A program made the position numbers and the translations under genes. A stretch of DNA of 64,000 nucleotides from Eriocheir sinensis. Its lineage: Eukaryota > Arthropoda > Malacostraca > Decapoda > Varunidae. This document shows, in pieces, positions 38,954-50,639 of this stretch. The first letter of the stretch is position 1, and each line of letters begins with the position of its first letter. The stretch is taken from assembly GCF_024679095.1 (NCBI RefSeq), contig NC_066577.1, forward strand, positions 628,255 to 692,254, written 5' to 3'. Under the pieces are notes generated by a model. The model made no database searches, was not told where the DNA came from, and worked only from the letters and a program-made list of their open reading frames with translations.

Positions 38954-40640
38954 TCAAATACGGGAGGAGAGGTGTCCTGATACCCTCCTCTTGAAAGAGT
39001 TCAAGTCGTAGGTAGGAGGAAATACAGATGAAGGAAGATTGTTCCAGAGTTTTCCAGCGTGAGGGATGAAAGAGTGAAGATGCTGGTTAACTCTTGCATA
39101 AGGGGTTTGGACAGTATAGGGATGAGCATGAGTAGAAAGTCGAGTGCAGCGGGGCCGCGGGAGGCATGCAGTTAGCAAGTTCAGAAGAGCAGTCAGCGTG
39201 GAAATATCGATAGAAGACAGAAAGAGAGGCAACATTGCGGCGGAATTTAAGAGGAAGAAGACTATCAGTATGAGGAGGAGAGCTGATGAGACGAAGAGCC
39301 TTAGCCTCCACTCTGTCCAGAAGAGCTGTGTGAGTGGAGCCCCCCCACACATGAGATGCATACTCCATACGAGGGCGGACAAGGCCCCTGTATATGGACA
39401 GCAACTGTGCAGGGGAGAAGAACTGGCGGAGACGGTACAGAACGCCCAGCCTCGAGGAAGCTGATTTAGTAAGAGATGAGATATGAAGTTTCCAGTTGAG
39501 ATTTTGAGTTAAGGATAGACCGAGGATGTTTAGTGTTGAGGAAGGTGATAGCTGGGTGTTGTCAAAGAATAGGGGATAGTTGTTTGGAAGATTGTGTCGA
39601 ATGGATAGGTGGAGAAACTGTGTTTTTGAGGCGTTGAAGGACACCAGGTTCTTCTTGCCCCAATCGGAAATAATAGTAAGGTTTGAGGCTAGGCGTTCTG
39701 CAGCCTCCAGCCTTGAGTCGTTAAGTTCCTGAAGGGTGGGTCTTCTATTAAAAGAAGTTGAGTAATGTAGAGTGGAATCATCGGCGTAGGAATGGATAGG
39801 ACAGTTCGTTTTGGAAAGAAGATCATCAATGAACAACAGAAAAAGAGTGGGAGATAGGACAGAACCCTGTGGGACACCACTGTTAATAGATTTAGGGGAA
39901 GAACAGTGACCATCTACCACGGCAGAAATAGAACGGTCAGAAAGGAAACTGGAGATAAAGGTACAGAGAGAAGGATAGAAACCGTAGGAGGGTAGTTTAG
40001 AAAGCAAAGATTTGTGCCAGACCCTATCAAAAGCTTTTGATATGTCCAGCGCAATAGCAAAAGTTTCACCGAAACGGCTAAGAGAGGATGACCAAGAGTC
40101 AGTTAAGAAGACTAGGAGATCACCAGTAGAACGCCCCTTGCGGAACCCATACCGGCGATCAGATAGAAGGTCAGAAGCGGAAAGGTGCTTTTGAATCTTC
40201 CGGTTAAGGATTGATTCAAAAGCTTTAGATAGACAAGAAAGTAAATCTATAGGACGGTAGTTTGAGGGATTGGAGCGGTCACCCTTCTTAGGTACAGGCT
40301 GTATGAAGGCATACTTCCAGCAAGAAGGAAAGGTAGATGTTGACAGGCAGAGGCGAAAGAGTTTTACAAGGCAGGGTTACAGCACGGAGGCACAGTTTTT
40401 AAGGACAATAGGAGGCACTTCATCAGGTCCATAAGCCTTCTGAGGATTGAGGCCAGAGAGGGCATAGAAAACATCATTTTGAAGAATCTTTATAACAGGC
40501 ATAAAGGAGTCAGAGGGGGGATGAGTAGGAGGAATATGCCCAGAATCGTCCAGAGTGGAGTTTTTAGAAAAAGTTGGAGAGAAGAGTTCAGCCTTAGAGA
40601 TAGATGAGACGGCAGTGTTGCCGTCAGGACTGAGGAGTGG
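38954..40640 (-). pseudogene. Jockey-like RT and C-terminal region, copy 2
   Basis: Read on the minus strand: GLNPQKAYGPDEVPPIVLKN, an in-frame TAA (40379-40377), then PVPKKGDRSNPSNYRPI, RYGFRKGRSTGDLL, ALDISKAFDRVW, SGVPQGSVLSPTLF, YADDSTLHYSTSF (catalytic YADD) and NILGLSLTQNLNWKL. The thumb reads GLVRPRMEYASHVWGGSTH, then ISSPPHTDSLLPLKFR. The frame shifts near 39150 into FIPHAGKLWNNLPSSVF and ends at 38954. The RT core itself is open from about 40376 to 39087. Confidence 0.88.
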
Positions 40641-41996
40641 AAGGGAAAGATGAAGAAGTGAAGTTGGAGGAGATGTTTTTGGCTAGATGCCAGAAGTCAC
40701 GGGGAGAGTTAGAGAAAGCAAAGTTTTGACATTTTCTATTAATGAAAGAATTTTTGGTAAGTCGGAGAATAGATTTGGCACGATTTCGGGCAGAAATGTA
40801 AAGTTCATAATTAGCATTAGTTTGAAGGCTCTGGTACCTTTTGTGAGCTACCTCTCTATCATTGACAGCACGAGAACAAGCGTGATTAAACCAAGTCTTT
40901 TTAGCGTGAGGAGTAGAGAAAGAACGAGGAATGTATGCCTCCATTCCAGAGACAATCACCTCTGTGATGCGCTGAGCACACACAGAGGGGTCTCTATCCT
41001 GGAAGCAATAATCATTCCACGGGAAATCGGAAAAGTACATCCTTAGGTCGTCCCACCGAGCTGAAGCAAAATGCCAGAAGCATCGGCTCTTCGGTGGGTC
41101 CAGAGGGTGTACAGGAGCGATAGGACAGGATGCAGAAATAAGATTGTGATCGGAGGAGCCCAACGGAGAGAACAGTCTGACAGAATAAGCAGAAGGGTTT
41201 GAGGTAAGGAAGAGGTCTAGAATGTTGGGCCGATCTCCAAGACGGTCGGGAATACGTGTAGGGTGCTGGACCAACTGCTCTAGGTCGTTGAGGATAGCAA
41301 AGTTGTAGGCTTGTTCACCAGGATGGTCAGTGAAAGAGGATGAAAGCCAAAGCTGGTGGTGAACATTGAAATCTCCTAGGATGGAGATTTCAGCGAAGGA
41401 GAGTGGGTCAAGATGTGCTCCACTTTAGAATTCAAATAGTCAAAGAATTTTACATAGTTGGTAGAGTTAGGTGAGAGATAAACAGCACAGATGTATTTAG
41501 TAATAGAATGACAATGAAGTCTTAGCCAGATGGTGGAAAATTCAGAAGAGTCAAGGTCATGGGCACGAGAGCAAGTGATGTCGTTGCGCACGTAGGCGCA
41601 ACATCCAGCTTTGGATTGAAATTTAGGATAGAGATAGTAGGAGGGAACAGAGTAGAGATTGCTGTCAGTAGCCTCAGAAACCTGTGTTTCGGTAAGGAAG
41701 AGAAGGTGAGGTTTAGAGGGGGAGAGATGATGTTCCACAGAATGAAAATTAGAGCGAAGACCGCGAATGTTGCAGAAATTGAGAAGAAAGAGGTTCGAGG
41801 AGTTATCAAGACACCTCTCGGGTCGGCAGCCAGAAGGGGAGTCCTCCCTGGGGGAATTTGTGGTCCCCCCCCAGGCGGGGACTCCGAGGCTTGATGTATG
41901 TGCGCCATTTTGAAATTTTAATTTTGGGAAAAGGTGTATATGTTGTGTGAATGTAGTGTGGTGTGGATAAAGAGAGGATCTGTCTTTAGAGAGCAT
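40624..41996 (-). pseudogene. Jockey-like LINE endonuclease and linker, copy 2
   Basis: APE-type endonuclease: LNFCNIRGLRSNFHSVEHHL (about 41790), LLFLTETQVS, GCCAYVRNDI, ICAVYLSPNS, then after a frameshift near 41378 [17 protein letters not shown]. Next come [10 protein letters not shown] and [10 protein letters not shown] (SDH catalytic pair near 41160). The linker continues [17 protein letters not shown] and [12 protein letters not shown] to 40624, where another frameshift separates it from the RT part. It nicks target DNA to prime reverse transcription. Confidence 0.85.
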
Positions 41997-42118
41997 GCTG
42001 AACTACTCTCCGGTGTTGGTGAGACAATAGGGAAACGGTTAGTGAGGACATGGGAAGGGTCTTTGGAGGGCTTCAGTTTTAATCGTTTTATTACTACACT
42101 TCGTTTTAAAAATACCTG

Positions 42119-42560
42119 AAAAAGCAAAATAACAAGGATCGTGCAGCAAACAACACCCTCTCTTCACCTTTAACCTCTCTCAACCAACTCCGACTCACCT
42201 TTGAACACTTTCTTCCCTCCATTATTAAGCTCCGATGTCCAAAAAAAATAACCGAAATACCACAAAATACAACAAACAGGTTCGAATCTCTCTCCCGGCA
42301 CCCTCTTTTCACACCGAGGACCCCCAAACCAGCAACAAGTCGGCCGTGAACACTTTAATTCCTTTATTACCATGCTCAGTCGTCGAAATACCCCATTACC
42401 CAAATATATCAAAATAATACAAAAATGTTCTAATCTCCCGCCCAACACCTTCCTTTCGCACCAGTCGCCCCCAAACCAGCACCAAGTCGGCTGTGAACCC
42501 TTTATTTCCATTATCGGGGCGTCGCGGAAAGAGTGTCGGCGGTACATAGCGGGGATGGGC
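42119..42560. repeat. Diverged tandem array, right part
   Basis: Continuation of the units at 37930-38811: GGTTCGAATCTCTCTCCCGG (42280), CACCCTCTTTTCACACCGAG, CCCCCAAACCAGCAACAAG, GTGAACACTTTAATTCC and a following unit at 42432 (CCCCCAAACCAGCACCAAG). Copies here are more alike than those on the left side. Confidence 0.65.
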
Positions 42561-42564
42561 CTCG

Positions 42565-42665
42565 AGGGCACAGGTGGAAGGCCAACCCGCTCCCCGGAAC
42601 GGCCTCTGTGGGCGCGTGGCTCACAGGGGCGGCGCCGAGGCATAAGGAGCGCTCCTGACTATTGA
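42565..42665. other. CpG-rich patch
   Basis: GC-rich sequence (GGGGCGTCGCGG..., GGGGCGGCGCCGAGG) between the tandem array and AT-rich sequence. No coding motif. (GT)n follows at 42775-42799. Confidence 0.4.
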
Positions 42666-43039
42666 CAACTCGTTATGGGTCTTCTTTTCTCTTATGTAAC
42701 GACTTGTGAGGGTGTAAGGAAGGAGGAAGTGTGGGTAGCTGGGTGGGTGGGCGGGTTGGGTACGCGCCCGCGCGTGTGTGTGTGTGTGTGTGTGTGTGTT
42801 GTAGTTGTTATTATGTTATGCGATCCTGTGTTGCTCCCTCGAATATTGATCAAAGTTTACCTTCTAAATAATGTTATGCTTTTACACATTTTGGCGCCCT
42901 ATAATAAAAAAAATAGCACATATATTTGACAAGATTTTGGACGAGTAGTGGGTCACTTCCCTGAAGGGTACTGCGTAGCTTTATGACCTTCGTGATAAAC
43001 TGACAAGCCTTCTGCACCATAAACTTGAAAAAAATAAAC

Positions 43040-43380
43040 TGATGAGAACCCAATTAACCTCCTTTGTGGCCTTCAGGAATCGTCGAGGAAGCGTCTGAGA
43101 ATACCGACAAGAGGATGCTTTGGTGCTGGTTTAGAGTTGCCTGAGGTGAACATTAAAGAAAAAAAAGTGTTACGAGGAAATTTGAACCTTGGTACTTGTT
43201 TATGTATTGTGATGTATTGTTTAATATATTCATCCTCATTCTCTTTTGCTGCGCGATGTGACTTTCAATGGTGTGTTCAAGGGGGACTTGGGTTGCCTTA
43301 GTGTTGGCGGTGTGGAAAGAGAAAGAGGTGTAAGGAGGAAAATTCAAGCCGAGATACTCTTTATTTTGTTGCATTTAGCC
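43040..43380. repeat. Same tandem-array family in inverted orientation
   Basis: The reverse complement shows CTAAACCAGCACCAAAG (43120), GGTTCAAATTTCCTC (43182), GTTGCCTTAGTG/CAACCCAAGTCCCCC and GGCTTGAATTTTCCTCC (43345). These are the same landmarks as the 38-kb and 42-kb units on the opposite strand. Confidence 0.5.
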
Positions 43381-43584
43381 TTACTCCCCCGTCTGCAATG
43401 GTAGGAGAGGAAGAGCCAATATAACGTCTGTTTTGATGTTTCCATTAATTGTACACGGTTCGTAGTGATAATGAATACATAACGATCATGGGTACCGTGA
43501 CGGTGGTTCAGAACTTTAGATGACTGCTGAAGGGGAAAGGGGTGGGGGGAGGCAGGGGTTAAGAAGAAAGTTGACTGTAGCAGT

Positions 43585-43612
43585 ATATATATATATATAT
43601 ATACATAGATAT

Positions 43613-43682
<70 letters not shown>
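43585..43682. repeat. (TA)n microsatellite
   Basis: AT dinucleotide run interrupted once by ATACATAGATATAGATA. Confidence 0.97.
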
Positions 43683-43688
<6 letters not shown>

Positions 43689-43849
43689 GGGAAAAGTAAT
43701 ACTATGTTTTAGTTTTAAGCGTGGGTTTGAGAGGCAACTATACCCAGTTGGTCACGTCCTTCAGCTATGACCTGTCGTCGAGGCAAAACAGCTGCGAGAG
43801 AAACATGTTTTGTATCATCAGCTGAGCAATACTTCAACGTGGGAGACGA

Positions 43850-43850
<1 letters not shown>

Positions 43851-43904
<54 letters not shown>
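43851..43904. repeat. (GT)n-(GA)n compound microsatellite
   Basis: GT run followed directly by a GA run. Confidence 0.95.
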
Positions 43905-43907
<3 letters not shown>

Positions 43908-44380
43908 TTTCAGTAGGCTATGAATAGTTTGTGTACAGAGCGAAATAACCTACTGTTATAGCCATTTATTGCTGTTTTTATACTGTACAGCACTGGCCGT
44001 TTGTACACTGGATGCTGGACGCTACAAAACACAGCAGTGAATACAGCAGTAGGCTACCTCGGTAAACAAGCTAAATAGCAATAGCCTACTTCTGGAAAAA
44101 AATAGTTGAAACGTATTTGTGGCGTATAGAACAACGTACATTTACGTACCTGTCACACAGCACACAGAGTGGTGGTGTTGTAACACACTGGGGGGTGACC
44201 GGGGGGGACAGGGGGGCAGCGGCGCCCGGGTGCAGCGGTGAGGGAGTCAGGGAAGGGCCGCCCCCTGCTGTGCCTCACGATGAACACTCAACGTTGACAC
44301 TCCTCCTTCACCACACACCTGACCACAGTGCACAGCCTCACGTGTGTCAAGGCGGCCACACCATCGTCCTCACCTTGGAC

Positions 44381-44752
44381 CAAGGGCGGATCCAGCCTTG
44401 AGTTTTGGGGGGGGCCAACTGTTCATCGACGACGGACTGTACACATGGAATTAAGTCACATCGGATTGCATTGTGCTTTTCAGGGGCATAACTCAAGAAT
44501 TAGATCCAGAATACTTTTGGTCTTTATTAAGCATATATTAATATATAACATATAAGAATCACAATAATCACATCGTAATATTTAAAAACATTGCTTTCAT
44601 CAGTATCGACTATCGAGTTCTACATGATATGTATATGATTGAGGGAGGCTGACAGTATCTGTAACGAATTTCTTTGGGGGGGGCCAAAACATACTCTCAG
44701 AGCGTTTGGGGGGGGCCATGGCCCCGTGGCCCCCCCCCTGGATCCGCCTATG
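44381..44752. mobile_element. hAT-type MITE, TIR CAAGGGCGGATCCAG, 8-bp target duplication
   Basis: Left end CAAGGGCGGATCCAG and right end CTGGATCCGCCTATG are inverted repeats with two differences. They are flanked by a perfect direct duplication CCTTGGAC (44373-44380, 44753-44760). TIRs with GGCGGATCCAG are common in nonautonomous hAT elements. G-runs lie next to each TIR. 372 bp, no transposase. Confidence 0.88.
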
Positions 44753-45049
44753 CCTTGGACAGCCGCTTGGCGAGGAAAAGCTAAAGTGGGCAAATTAGCC
44801 ACTCCATGCGGGTGTTGCCGTGCACACCCTCACCGTCCACTTGCTCTAAAGTAGGGACGGGCGGGTACCCGGGTAGCTACCCGGGTAGTTGAGTACTGAA
44901 GATCGAGACGGGTACCCGGGACAAGTGAAGGTATCCGGGTAATTTTCACGGGTATTTCTTATTATATTTTCAGGCACCCATTTTGGTGTAGAGAGTACAG
45001 ATGTGCGGGATTACGGTGAAAAATATTTAATGTCTAAACTCTTAGAGTA

Positions 45050-45400
45050 TGGATAATGTTTACCAATGTGCGATAGTTAATGAAATATGGAGATAATGAT
45101 TATAAATATATCGTTCATGCTGTCCTGCGGAGTGAGTATCTAGACGGGTACCCGGGTAAAACAATGTCGGGTATTGCTCACCGGGCGATAAGCAGTCTTA
45201 CAATGCGTACCAAAGTCTTGTCATTAATAAAATATGATGATAACAATGAAAATAATTACCGTATGTTATACGGTTAGCATTAGCAATGGGGTCCAGACTA
45301 CCTACGGAAATGTGCACTAACGTACGATCATTAATGAAACATAATGGTAATGATAGAAATATTTCGTTCACGCTGGCCGGCGGTAGCCAATGACACCGCG
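45050..45400. repeat. Diverged direct repeats in the hAT 5' region
   Basis: AATGTGCGATAGTTAATGAA (about 45064) recurs as GTACGATCATTAATGAAACA (about 45322). Each is followed by TAATGAT, ATAAATAT or AGAAATAT, TCGTTCA and a GC-rich block. A partial third copy (TCATTAATAAAATATGATG) lies near 45223. Probably subterminal repeats of the transposon. Confidence 0.55.
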
Positions 45401-45530
45401 CCAGAAATATCACGTGATATGGCGGTAGCCAATGGCAGAGAGCCTCGACATCACGTGATGTGCAGGAGTGTCTAATTGGCTGATGAGTAGTGACGTCACA
45501 ACCAAAGGTATAAATATAGCTGAGCATAAG
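45380..45530 (+). promoter_or_regulatory. Promoter of the hAT transposase
   Basis: Two copies of GCGGTAGCCAATG (CCAAT at 45386-45391 and 45428-45433), each followed by a CACGTG E-box (45411-45416, 45452-45457). Then TGACGTCA (45491-45498) and a TATA box TATAAATA (45509-45516), about 190 bp before the start codon. The spacing supports initiation near 45540. Confidence 0.65.
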
Positions 45531-45704
45531 CTCCGCCCAGTTGCTGAGAGCCTACCATAGGGAGAACCCGTGACACATGTTAATAAACGCACACTTGCTT
45601 TTTTATCTCACTTCTCAGAAAAATTTACCTAAGGCTTGTCGTGCTTCATTAACCTTCATTTTGCAGCACATAATATAGCACGTTATTGTCTTGAGCTCTT
45701 CATT

Positions 45705-47447
45705 ATGGCATCGAAAAGAGGAAGAAAAGCACCGGTGTGGAATTTCATGGAACAGACAACACCAAATTCTGTAACGTGTCTGGTTTGCAAGGACACTCTG
45801 AAGTACAGTGGAGGTAGCACATCAAACTTGATCAAGCATATTCGAGGTAGACACCCTCTCGAATATGCAGAGTTAAAGGAAGACAGTGCGAATGAGATGG
45901 TTGCGAAGGCATCGAAGCCATCCACATCTCAACCTACACTGGTAGAAACTGTCACTAGGACTCAACCATACCAAAAAGAGTCGAAAGCAAAGAAAGAAGT
46001 TGATGAGCTGATAATGGAATGGATAGTGAAGGACCTTATGCCACTATCAGCAGTCGAGAGCAAAGCTTTCAAAAGATTACTGAAAAGACTTGACCCAAAA
46101 TATGAACTACCTAGCCGTAGGGAAGTTGGAAGGACTCTTTTGCCTGCTCTATATAATAAAGAAGTAGAAAGAGTTCGAAAAGAGCTTGCAGAGGCAACCC
46201 ATGTTTCATTAACAACAGATTTATGGACATCACGCCAAACAAAAGGCTATATTACAGTAACAGCTCACTTCATATCACCGGAGTGGGTTCTGAAATCTGC
46301 TGTGCTTGAAACTATTTGCATTGTAGGATCTCACACAGAAAACATTGCACAGCATCTAAGAGAAATATGTGACAAGTGGAATATATTTGATAAAGTACGT
46401 ACCATCGTGACTGACAACATTGAATCTTGTAGTGCAAGAAGCTATAGAATACTCCTGATGTCCTTGAGGTTAGAGACAAAATAAAGCAGATTGTAACCTT
46501 TTCCATCACAGTGTAAGGGCTACAGATAAACTCACTCAGTTGCAAGAGCAACACAATGAACCTGCCAAGAAACTAGTACAAGATGTGGAGACAAGATGGA
46601 ACTCTACATTCTACATGATAGAAAGATACTTAGACCAAAATGAACTTGTCACTACAACTTTGTGCCTACTGGGCAAAAATAATTTGTGCCTCAATGACAA
46701 CGAGCTTGCACTTCTCCAAAGATCCATCAATGTTTTGGAGATTTTCGAAGAAAGGACAAGAGAAATGTCTTCTGAAAAGGTAACTTCACTTTCAAAAGTA
46801 TTACCGATGATCAGGGGCATCCAAAATTGCCTGAACTCAATCACTACGAGTGATGATATGTGCGAGCTTGGCAAACAACTGCAGGACCAAATGAAGAAAA
46901 GGTTCTCAGTTAATGAACAATCATTCAGTCTCGCAGCAGCAACGCTGCTAGATCCTAGATTCAAAAAGTACCATTCTCAGACAGCTCAAACCTCAAAACA
47001 ACGGAAGAGAGACTGGTGCGTCAGATGCACTCTTATGACACTCCAAAACCTGCAAGCCAACCAAGTACATCCACCGTAGCTGCCAGGACTTTTGATAATA
47101 GAACTTCACTTGTCAAGAAAAACTCGCTGTGGAGCACACTTGACAAAGATATTGAGAAAATTAATGAAAGACATCATCACAGTCATTGACAGGTCCTCAT
47201 TGAGCTCAGGAGGTATTTCACAGAGGAAGCTCATGCCTCAAGAGAGGAAGATCCACTTACGTGGTGGAAGGAACACGCCGCTCAGTATCCCAGAATGAAA
47301 GAGCTGGCTAAAAATACCTGTGTTCACCGCATCATCTGTCCCGTCAGAAAGATTATTCAGCAAAGCAGGTGAACTCATATCACTTAGGAGGAGCAATCTA
47401 TCAGAAAACAAAGTAAACATGATCCTCTTCCTAAACAAGAACTTGTA
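45705..47447 (+). pseudogene. hAT transposase (BED finger, hATC domain), inactivated
   Basis: It begins MASKRGRKAPVWNFM at 45705, after the TATA box. An in-frame ATG at 45636 is possible but lies before the conserved part. A BED zinc finger has C25, C28, H45 and H50 (CLVC...HIRGRH). The catalytic-domain start is SLTTDLWTSRQTKGYITVTA, then VRTIVTDN. About 20 codons normally carrying the C-x-H step seem deleted near 46425, after which LNLVVQEAIEYS appears in another frame. VQDVETRWNSTFYMIERY follows, then LLDPRFKKYHS. Further shifts near 47010 and 47310 precede YFTEEAH, DPLTWWKEH and the hATC dimerisation signature PSERLFSKAGELIS, ending ILFLNKNL-stop. It resembles ZBED-type hAT transposases. 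At least four breaks, so not functional. Confidence 0.88.
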
Positions 47448-47892
47448 GATAGATTTCTACATGGATAACTTTCAGAAGGCATTTATTTTTTTCAGGAATA
47501 CTTTCCTTTCTCTGCTTGCATGTCAACAAAGGAAGCTTTTTTCCACATCATTTTATGTTATCATTGTGTCCATTATACAGGGATGTGATTATGCAATAAT
47601 GTGCAATTACTTATTTCATTATTTTCTTGCATAACTTTGTTTTTATATATATATTTTCCGGAAATGAATATTTTTATACAATATATTATCATCATATTTC
47701 ATGGTATTGTATATAATATAAAGGGCTGTGATTATGTAGTAATGTACAATTACATTTATTGTTTTCTTGTATAACTTCTTTTTATATATTTTACGGAAGG
47801 GAAGACTTTTATACAATATATTATTACTAACATTAGAGCAGGTAGTCCTTACTAATTTGCTTTCCTGCTGGTCGGCTGGATATTCGCTGATT

Positions 47893-47936
<44 letters not shown>

Positions 47937-48196
47937 CCAGGGGAGTCACCTTGACGTGGTGGCGGGGCTTGAAGCGTGGTAGGTGACATCACCAACTGTG
48001 GCAGCCCGCCTGTCACTGTATTGGTTTGGTGTTCATCTACCTCGTGGACCAAGCACTCCCCAGCTTTTATTATTTTTTGTTATGGAGCAGAATGCAAAAA
48101 ACAAAACAAAAAAAAAACGAGTAACAGCACTCAAGTATCATAAAGACTACCATCTTCCTGTCTCCCACTGTCCTTTCATTTATCCACCCCCGCATG

Positions 48197-48425
<229 letters not shown>

Positions 48426-48559
48426 GTGTGTGAGTCTGATTTATAATCTTGGTAATCATTACATTAATCCCGGGAGCATGGATCACTGTGTGCTGCAGTG
48501 CCGGGTAAGCGTGTTGGTGGTTACCAGGCTCTGCAGGCAGCTACCCGGGTAGCGCGTTG

Positions 48560-48790
48560 GTATACTCACTCACCCCGCGCCCCGGGACCACCGTGCGCTG
48601 GCGGGTAAGCGTGCCTGATAGATTCCGGGTAGCTACCCGGGTAGTGGAACCGGGTAGCGCCTGAGACGGCTCAGTCACCCCGCGCCCGGGACCACCGCGC
48701 TGGCGGGTAAGCGTGCTGATAGGTTTCGGGTAGCTACCCGGGTAGTGGAACCGGGTAGAGCGGGTAGTCTGAGACGGGTACCCGTACCCG
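48560..48790. repeat. Duplicated subterminal block of the hAT transposon
   Basis: A block of about 105-110 bp occurs twice (about 48566-48670 and 48671-48780): CACCCCGCGCC, GGACCACCG, GCTGGCGGGTAAGCGTG, GGGTAGCTACCCGGGTAG, TGGAACCGGGTAG. The palindrome CTACCCGGGTAG also occurs at the left end, so it may be the transposase binding site (inference). Confidence 0.75.
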
Positions 48791-48833
48791 CGATTACCTG
48801 AAAAGACGTACTCTGCCCATCCCTACTCTAAAG

Positions 48834-48945
48834 ACACTGACGCCGCGTGACGCCGCCGCGCAGCCGCGGGCAGCCGGGCACGTTGCGTTCACTACTAATA
48901 ATCGCCGCACTTCTCGTATCATGGCAACAGCGTTCACCTTTGTAA
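48834..48945 (+). promoter_or_regulatory. CpG-rich segment with a possible short first exon
   Basis: GC-rich sequence (GACGCCGCGTGACGCCGCC...) ends in CATGGCAACAGCG, an X-box-like half site. Here ATG at 48921 opens MATAFTF and meets a consensus donor GTAAGT at 48942. Without the two hAT insertions this island would be continuous with the CpG-rich sequence at 44170-44380. An alternative promoter or first exon is conceivable but unproven. Confidence 0.25.
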
Positions 48946-48989
48946 GTGTTGAAGTATTTCCCTCACATTCTCATTACATTCTCTTCACC

Positions 48990-49500
48990 CGACTTGCATA
49001 ATTTTCGCCTCTTCCTCCAGGTCCATTTTTAAACTGTCCTTATTGGCTACTTTATTCTTTCCATCTTTATTTTCTCTACTCTAACAATTTATATTTTCCT
49101 GTTTTTCATTATCCTTGATTTTACCTTCTTTTTTATTTTCCTGTTAATTACTCTCATGTTTTAGTTCATTTATTTTACCTTCAGCTAATTTAATCTTAGT
49201 GTTATAATTTTTTTGCTAGCACCTTTGTTTTTTTTCCTTCTTTGTCCTCTTCCTTTTTTGCTACCAACTTAGTCTTTTCCCTCTTCGTTATCTTCACATC
49301 CTTGTTCCTTGTACCTGGCTCCTTTACTTTCTATACTTTTATCACAATTATTTTTCAGTTACTTTTTTCGTCTTCCTCTTCCTTTTTTCCCGGTTACTCC
49401 ATCAGCTTCCTCTTCGTTATCTCCACATCTCTTTCCCGCGTTCCAAATTCCTTTACTTCCTTCGTAATCTCATTGACTACCAGATAAGGAAGACAGAAAA
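48990..49500. other. Pyrimidine-rich sequence, no gene
   Basis: T/C-rich with degenerate repeats of TTCCTCTTCGTTATCTCCAC-type (49275 and 49410). No feature recognised. Confidence 0.5.
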
Positions 49501-49501
49501 A

Positions 49502-49505
<4 letters not shown>

Positions 49506-49582
<77 letters not shown>
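49506..49582. repeat. (AG)n microsatellite
   Basis: Pure GA run abutting the LINE fragment at 49583. Confidence 0.97.
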
Positions 49583-49586
<4 letters not shown>

Positions 49587-50330
49587 GCCAGAGCTCTCGA
49601 GGGGCAGCTGAGGTTTGGAGACGACACCCTGGCCATTAGGGACTCCATCAACATCCTGGGGGCGGAGGTCGACTCCAAACTCAGCTTTGACCGCCACCTC
49701 GAGAACGTGGCGCGCAAGGTGTCCCTGAGAGTGACACTCCTGCGTCGAGTCCGCCACCTTCTCGACACTGATGGACTCCTAAGGCTGTACAAGGCCCAGG
49801 TGAGGCCCATCATGGAGTACAGCCCCCTCACAGGGATGGGTAGCGCCCAGTGCCACCTCTCCCTGTTGTACCGGGTGCAGAGGCGTGCCGAACGCCTCAT
49901 ATACGGTGCCAGTGACCAGGAGCAGCAGCAGCAGCAGCAGGGACGACAAATGGGACACCGGCAATGGCAACAGCAACAACAACAGCAGCACCACCGTCAC
50001 CACCCGAGACAGGACGTCCCCGCCACCAGATGAATAGTCTGGAGCACCGCAGGAGGTCGGCGCCCTCACAGTACTGCACAAGGCCCAGGTGCAGCACACA
50101 CCACACCTCGCGGCCCTCGGAGTCCCGTGGAGGAGGTCAGAGCGAGCTACGAGAGCGGTAGCGTCCGGTGATCTTCTCCTCGAAGTCCCGAGAACCCTTA
50201 CGCTGAGGTGTCAGCGGGCCTTCACCTGTGCCACAGCAACACTGCGGAACGCCTTCACGGCCGAAGTGGACCTATCAGGCCTGAGCACCCACGCGTAAAG
50301 ACAGCTGCCCATCTGTGGTGTCGCGCACGC
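49583..50330 (+). pseudogene. C-terminal RT region of a third LINE family
   Basis: Plus strand: GDDTLAIRDSINILGAEVD, SKLSFDRHLENVARK, LLRLYKAQVRPIMEYSPLT and LLYRVQRRAERLIYGA. This is the RT thumb and C-terminal region with the RP.MEY.P motif. A polyglutamine-coding CAG/CAA expansion at 49920-49990 interrupts the protein. Downstream pieces in shifted frames include SLEHRRR, ATATLRNAFTAEVDLS and LSTHA-stop. No catalytic residues remain. The 5' side stops at the (AG)n array. Confidence 0.75.
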
Positions 50331-50513
50331 CCCCTTAAGTGACAGTGTCTACGAACAATACGGACTTCAAGGGGGGCCACACCCACACTAATATAAAAGA
50401 ACAAACCATTGGGCAAGCTTTAGAATAGGTGCCCTTATGGACGAGGGCTCCTTTAGCTCGTGACACCCCATGCCATACTAATAGGAATTCATCTATGTGC
50501 TTCTGTTTAAGGG

Positions 50514-50616
<103 letters not shown>

Positions 50617-50639
50617 CAACTGTGTATTCCTCATCCTCT

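Larger units (their letters stand above)
38812..42118 (-). mobile_element. Jockey-like LINE copy 2, near full length
   Basis: Its poly(A) tail is the T-run at 38815-38838 on the plus strand. C-terminal domain, RT and endonuclease follow in order on the minus strand, to about 42118. It interrupts a tandem array whose units resume on the other side, so it inserted there. Compared with copy 1 it keeps the 21-bp block and the endonuclease, but has a stop at 40379-40377 and several frameshifts. Confidence 0.87.
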
